Shown piece after piece: positions 5,286 through 5,815 of a stretch of DNA of 5,815 nucleotides. The DNA comes from Dehalococcoidia bacterium UBA4060 (GTDB taxonomy: Bacteria > Chloroflexota > Dehalococcoidia > GIF9 > UBA5629). The DNA lies in the NCBI GenBank assembly GCA_002383665.1, contig DFZI01000049.1, positions 8,707 to 14,521 on the forward strand, read 5' to 3'. The notes under the pieces are model-generated. The model saw only the letters and a program-made list of their open reading frames with translations. It searched no databases and was not told the origin of the DNA. A program made the translations under genes and the position numbers. Numbering within the stretch: the stretch's first letter is position 1; each line of letters starts with the position of its first letter.

Positions 5286-5815
5286 GTGAAATTTTGTGTT
5301 GTCATCATGGACGGAGCCTCTGGATGGCCTCTGCCCTCCCGTGATAATAAGACATGCCTCGAGCTGGCGGAGACTCCCAACCTCGATAGCATGGCCCGCG
5401 AGGGATATATGGGTATGGCGTTTACAATCCCGCCTGGTATGGAGCCGGGCAGTGCGCCTGCCTGCATGTCCGTCCTGGGCTACGATCCCTCCCTGTACTA
5501 TAAAGGCCGCAGCGCCATCGAAGCCTGCAGCATGGGAGTGCCCATCGAGCCGGACGAGGTGGCTTTCCGCTGCAACCTGGTGACGGTGATCAATGGCAAA
5601 ATGGCCAGCTACAGTGCGGACCATATTCCCACAGGAGAGGCTGCCAGGCTTATAGCCGTATTGAATGAGAAGCTGGGCTCGGATTCGGTCCGCTTCTTCC
5701 CGGGGATCAGTTACCGGCATTTGTGCAAAATAAGGGGCAGAGAGGAAACTTTAAAGGCCGTGTGCACTCCACCTCACGATATATCCGGCCAAGCCGTTGA
5801 CGGGCATCTTCCCTC
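5286..5815 (+). CDS. apgM: 2,3-bisphosphoglycerate-independent phosphoglycerate mutase, archaeal type, 3'-truncated by window edge
   Basis: Predicted to interconvert 3- and 2-phosphoglycerate in glycolysis/gluconeogenesis; it belongs to the alkaline phosphatase-like metalloenzyme superfamily. 176 residues are present of about 400 expected. The frame begins MKFCVVIMDGASGWP, matching the family's opening (KYVVLIGDGMADYP type), with metal-ligand candidate Asp9. TPNLD (30-34), PGS (54-56), MSVLGYDP (61-68), YYKGR (71-75), AFRCNLVT (93-100), FFPGISYRH and CTPPHDI follow in family order. The archaeal PGSD motif is PGSA here. The GTG at 5286 is chosen because it gives the expected N-terminus; the next Met, at 5307, would cut into the first beta strand. 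No Shine-Dalgarno site is visible before it. The gene is divergent from tRNA-Pro. A related family proposed to act as homoserine kinase is an alternative reading. Confidence 0.88.
   Translation, partial: MKFCVVIMDGASGWPLPSRDNKTCLELAETPNLDSMAREGYMGMAFTIPPGMEPGSAPACMSVLGYDPSLYYKGRSAIEACSMGVPIEPDEVAFRCNLVTVINGKMASYSADHIPTGEAARLIAVLNEKLGSDSVRFFPGISYRHLCKIRGREETLKAVCTPPHDISGQAVDGHLP

Noticed and set aside
5277..5720. Long open frame on the - strand opposite the phosphoglycerate mutase, and another + frame at 5296-5583.
   Set aside because: Both lie over a gene with many family motifs in its own frame, and their translations show no recognisable domain; they are by-products of GC-rich coding sequence.

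Overview
This 5.8 kb window looks like ordinary bacterial chromosome with an accessory insert in its right half. The standard genetic code applies, since TGA ends both fmt and the antitoxin gene. My best guess for the organism is an anaerobic Chloroflexota, Dehalococcoidia-like lineage. The grounds are an archaeal-type phosphoglycerate mutase in a bacterial context, carrying a CMSVLGYDP block, plus the overall gene set. This guess rests on remembered family patterns, not on a search.

Left part (1-2462, + strand) is housekeeping. It holds the 3' five-sixths of fmt (methionyl-tRNA formyltransferase), then a YugP-type membrane zinc metallopeptidase. A GC-rich, perfectly palindromic terminator follows, then mazG (nucleoside triphosphate pyrophosphohydrolase).

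Middle part (2463-5150) is a mixed accessory stretch. A complete acyl-CoA dehydrogenase lies on the - strand, convergent with mazG and visibly more A+T-rich than its neighbours. Divergent from it is a vapBC-type toxin-antitoxin operon: a ribbon-helix-helix antitoxin and a PIN-domain RNase whose genes overlap by 4 nt. A 14-nt direct repeat covers the likely -10 box of this operon. Two bases after the toxin gene begins a decayed restriction-modification remnant. Its opening resembles the N-terminus of a type III-like restriction/helicase subunit, the rest resembles the C-terminal part of the partner DNA methyltransferase, and one in-frame TGA interrupts it. The toxin-antitoxin pair therefore looks intact while the adjacent defence gene is a scar.

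Right part (5151-5815) holds a tRNA-Pro(CGG) gene on the - strand, with its 3' end facing the accessory stretch and a good promoter of its own. Divergent from it, 61 nt away, is the 5' part of an apgM-type 2,3-bisphosphoglycerate-independent phosphoglycerate mutase, which runs off the window. The tRNA edge is a plausible anchor for past insertions, but I see no integrase and no convincing attachment-site repeat. I found no clearly new biological system; the most unusual objects are the chimeric restriction-modification scar and the repeat over the vapBC promoter.
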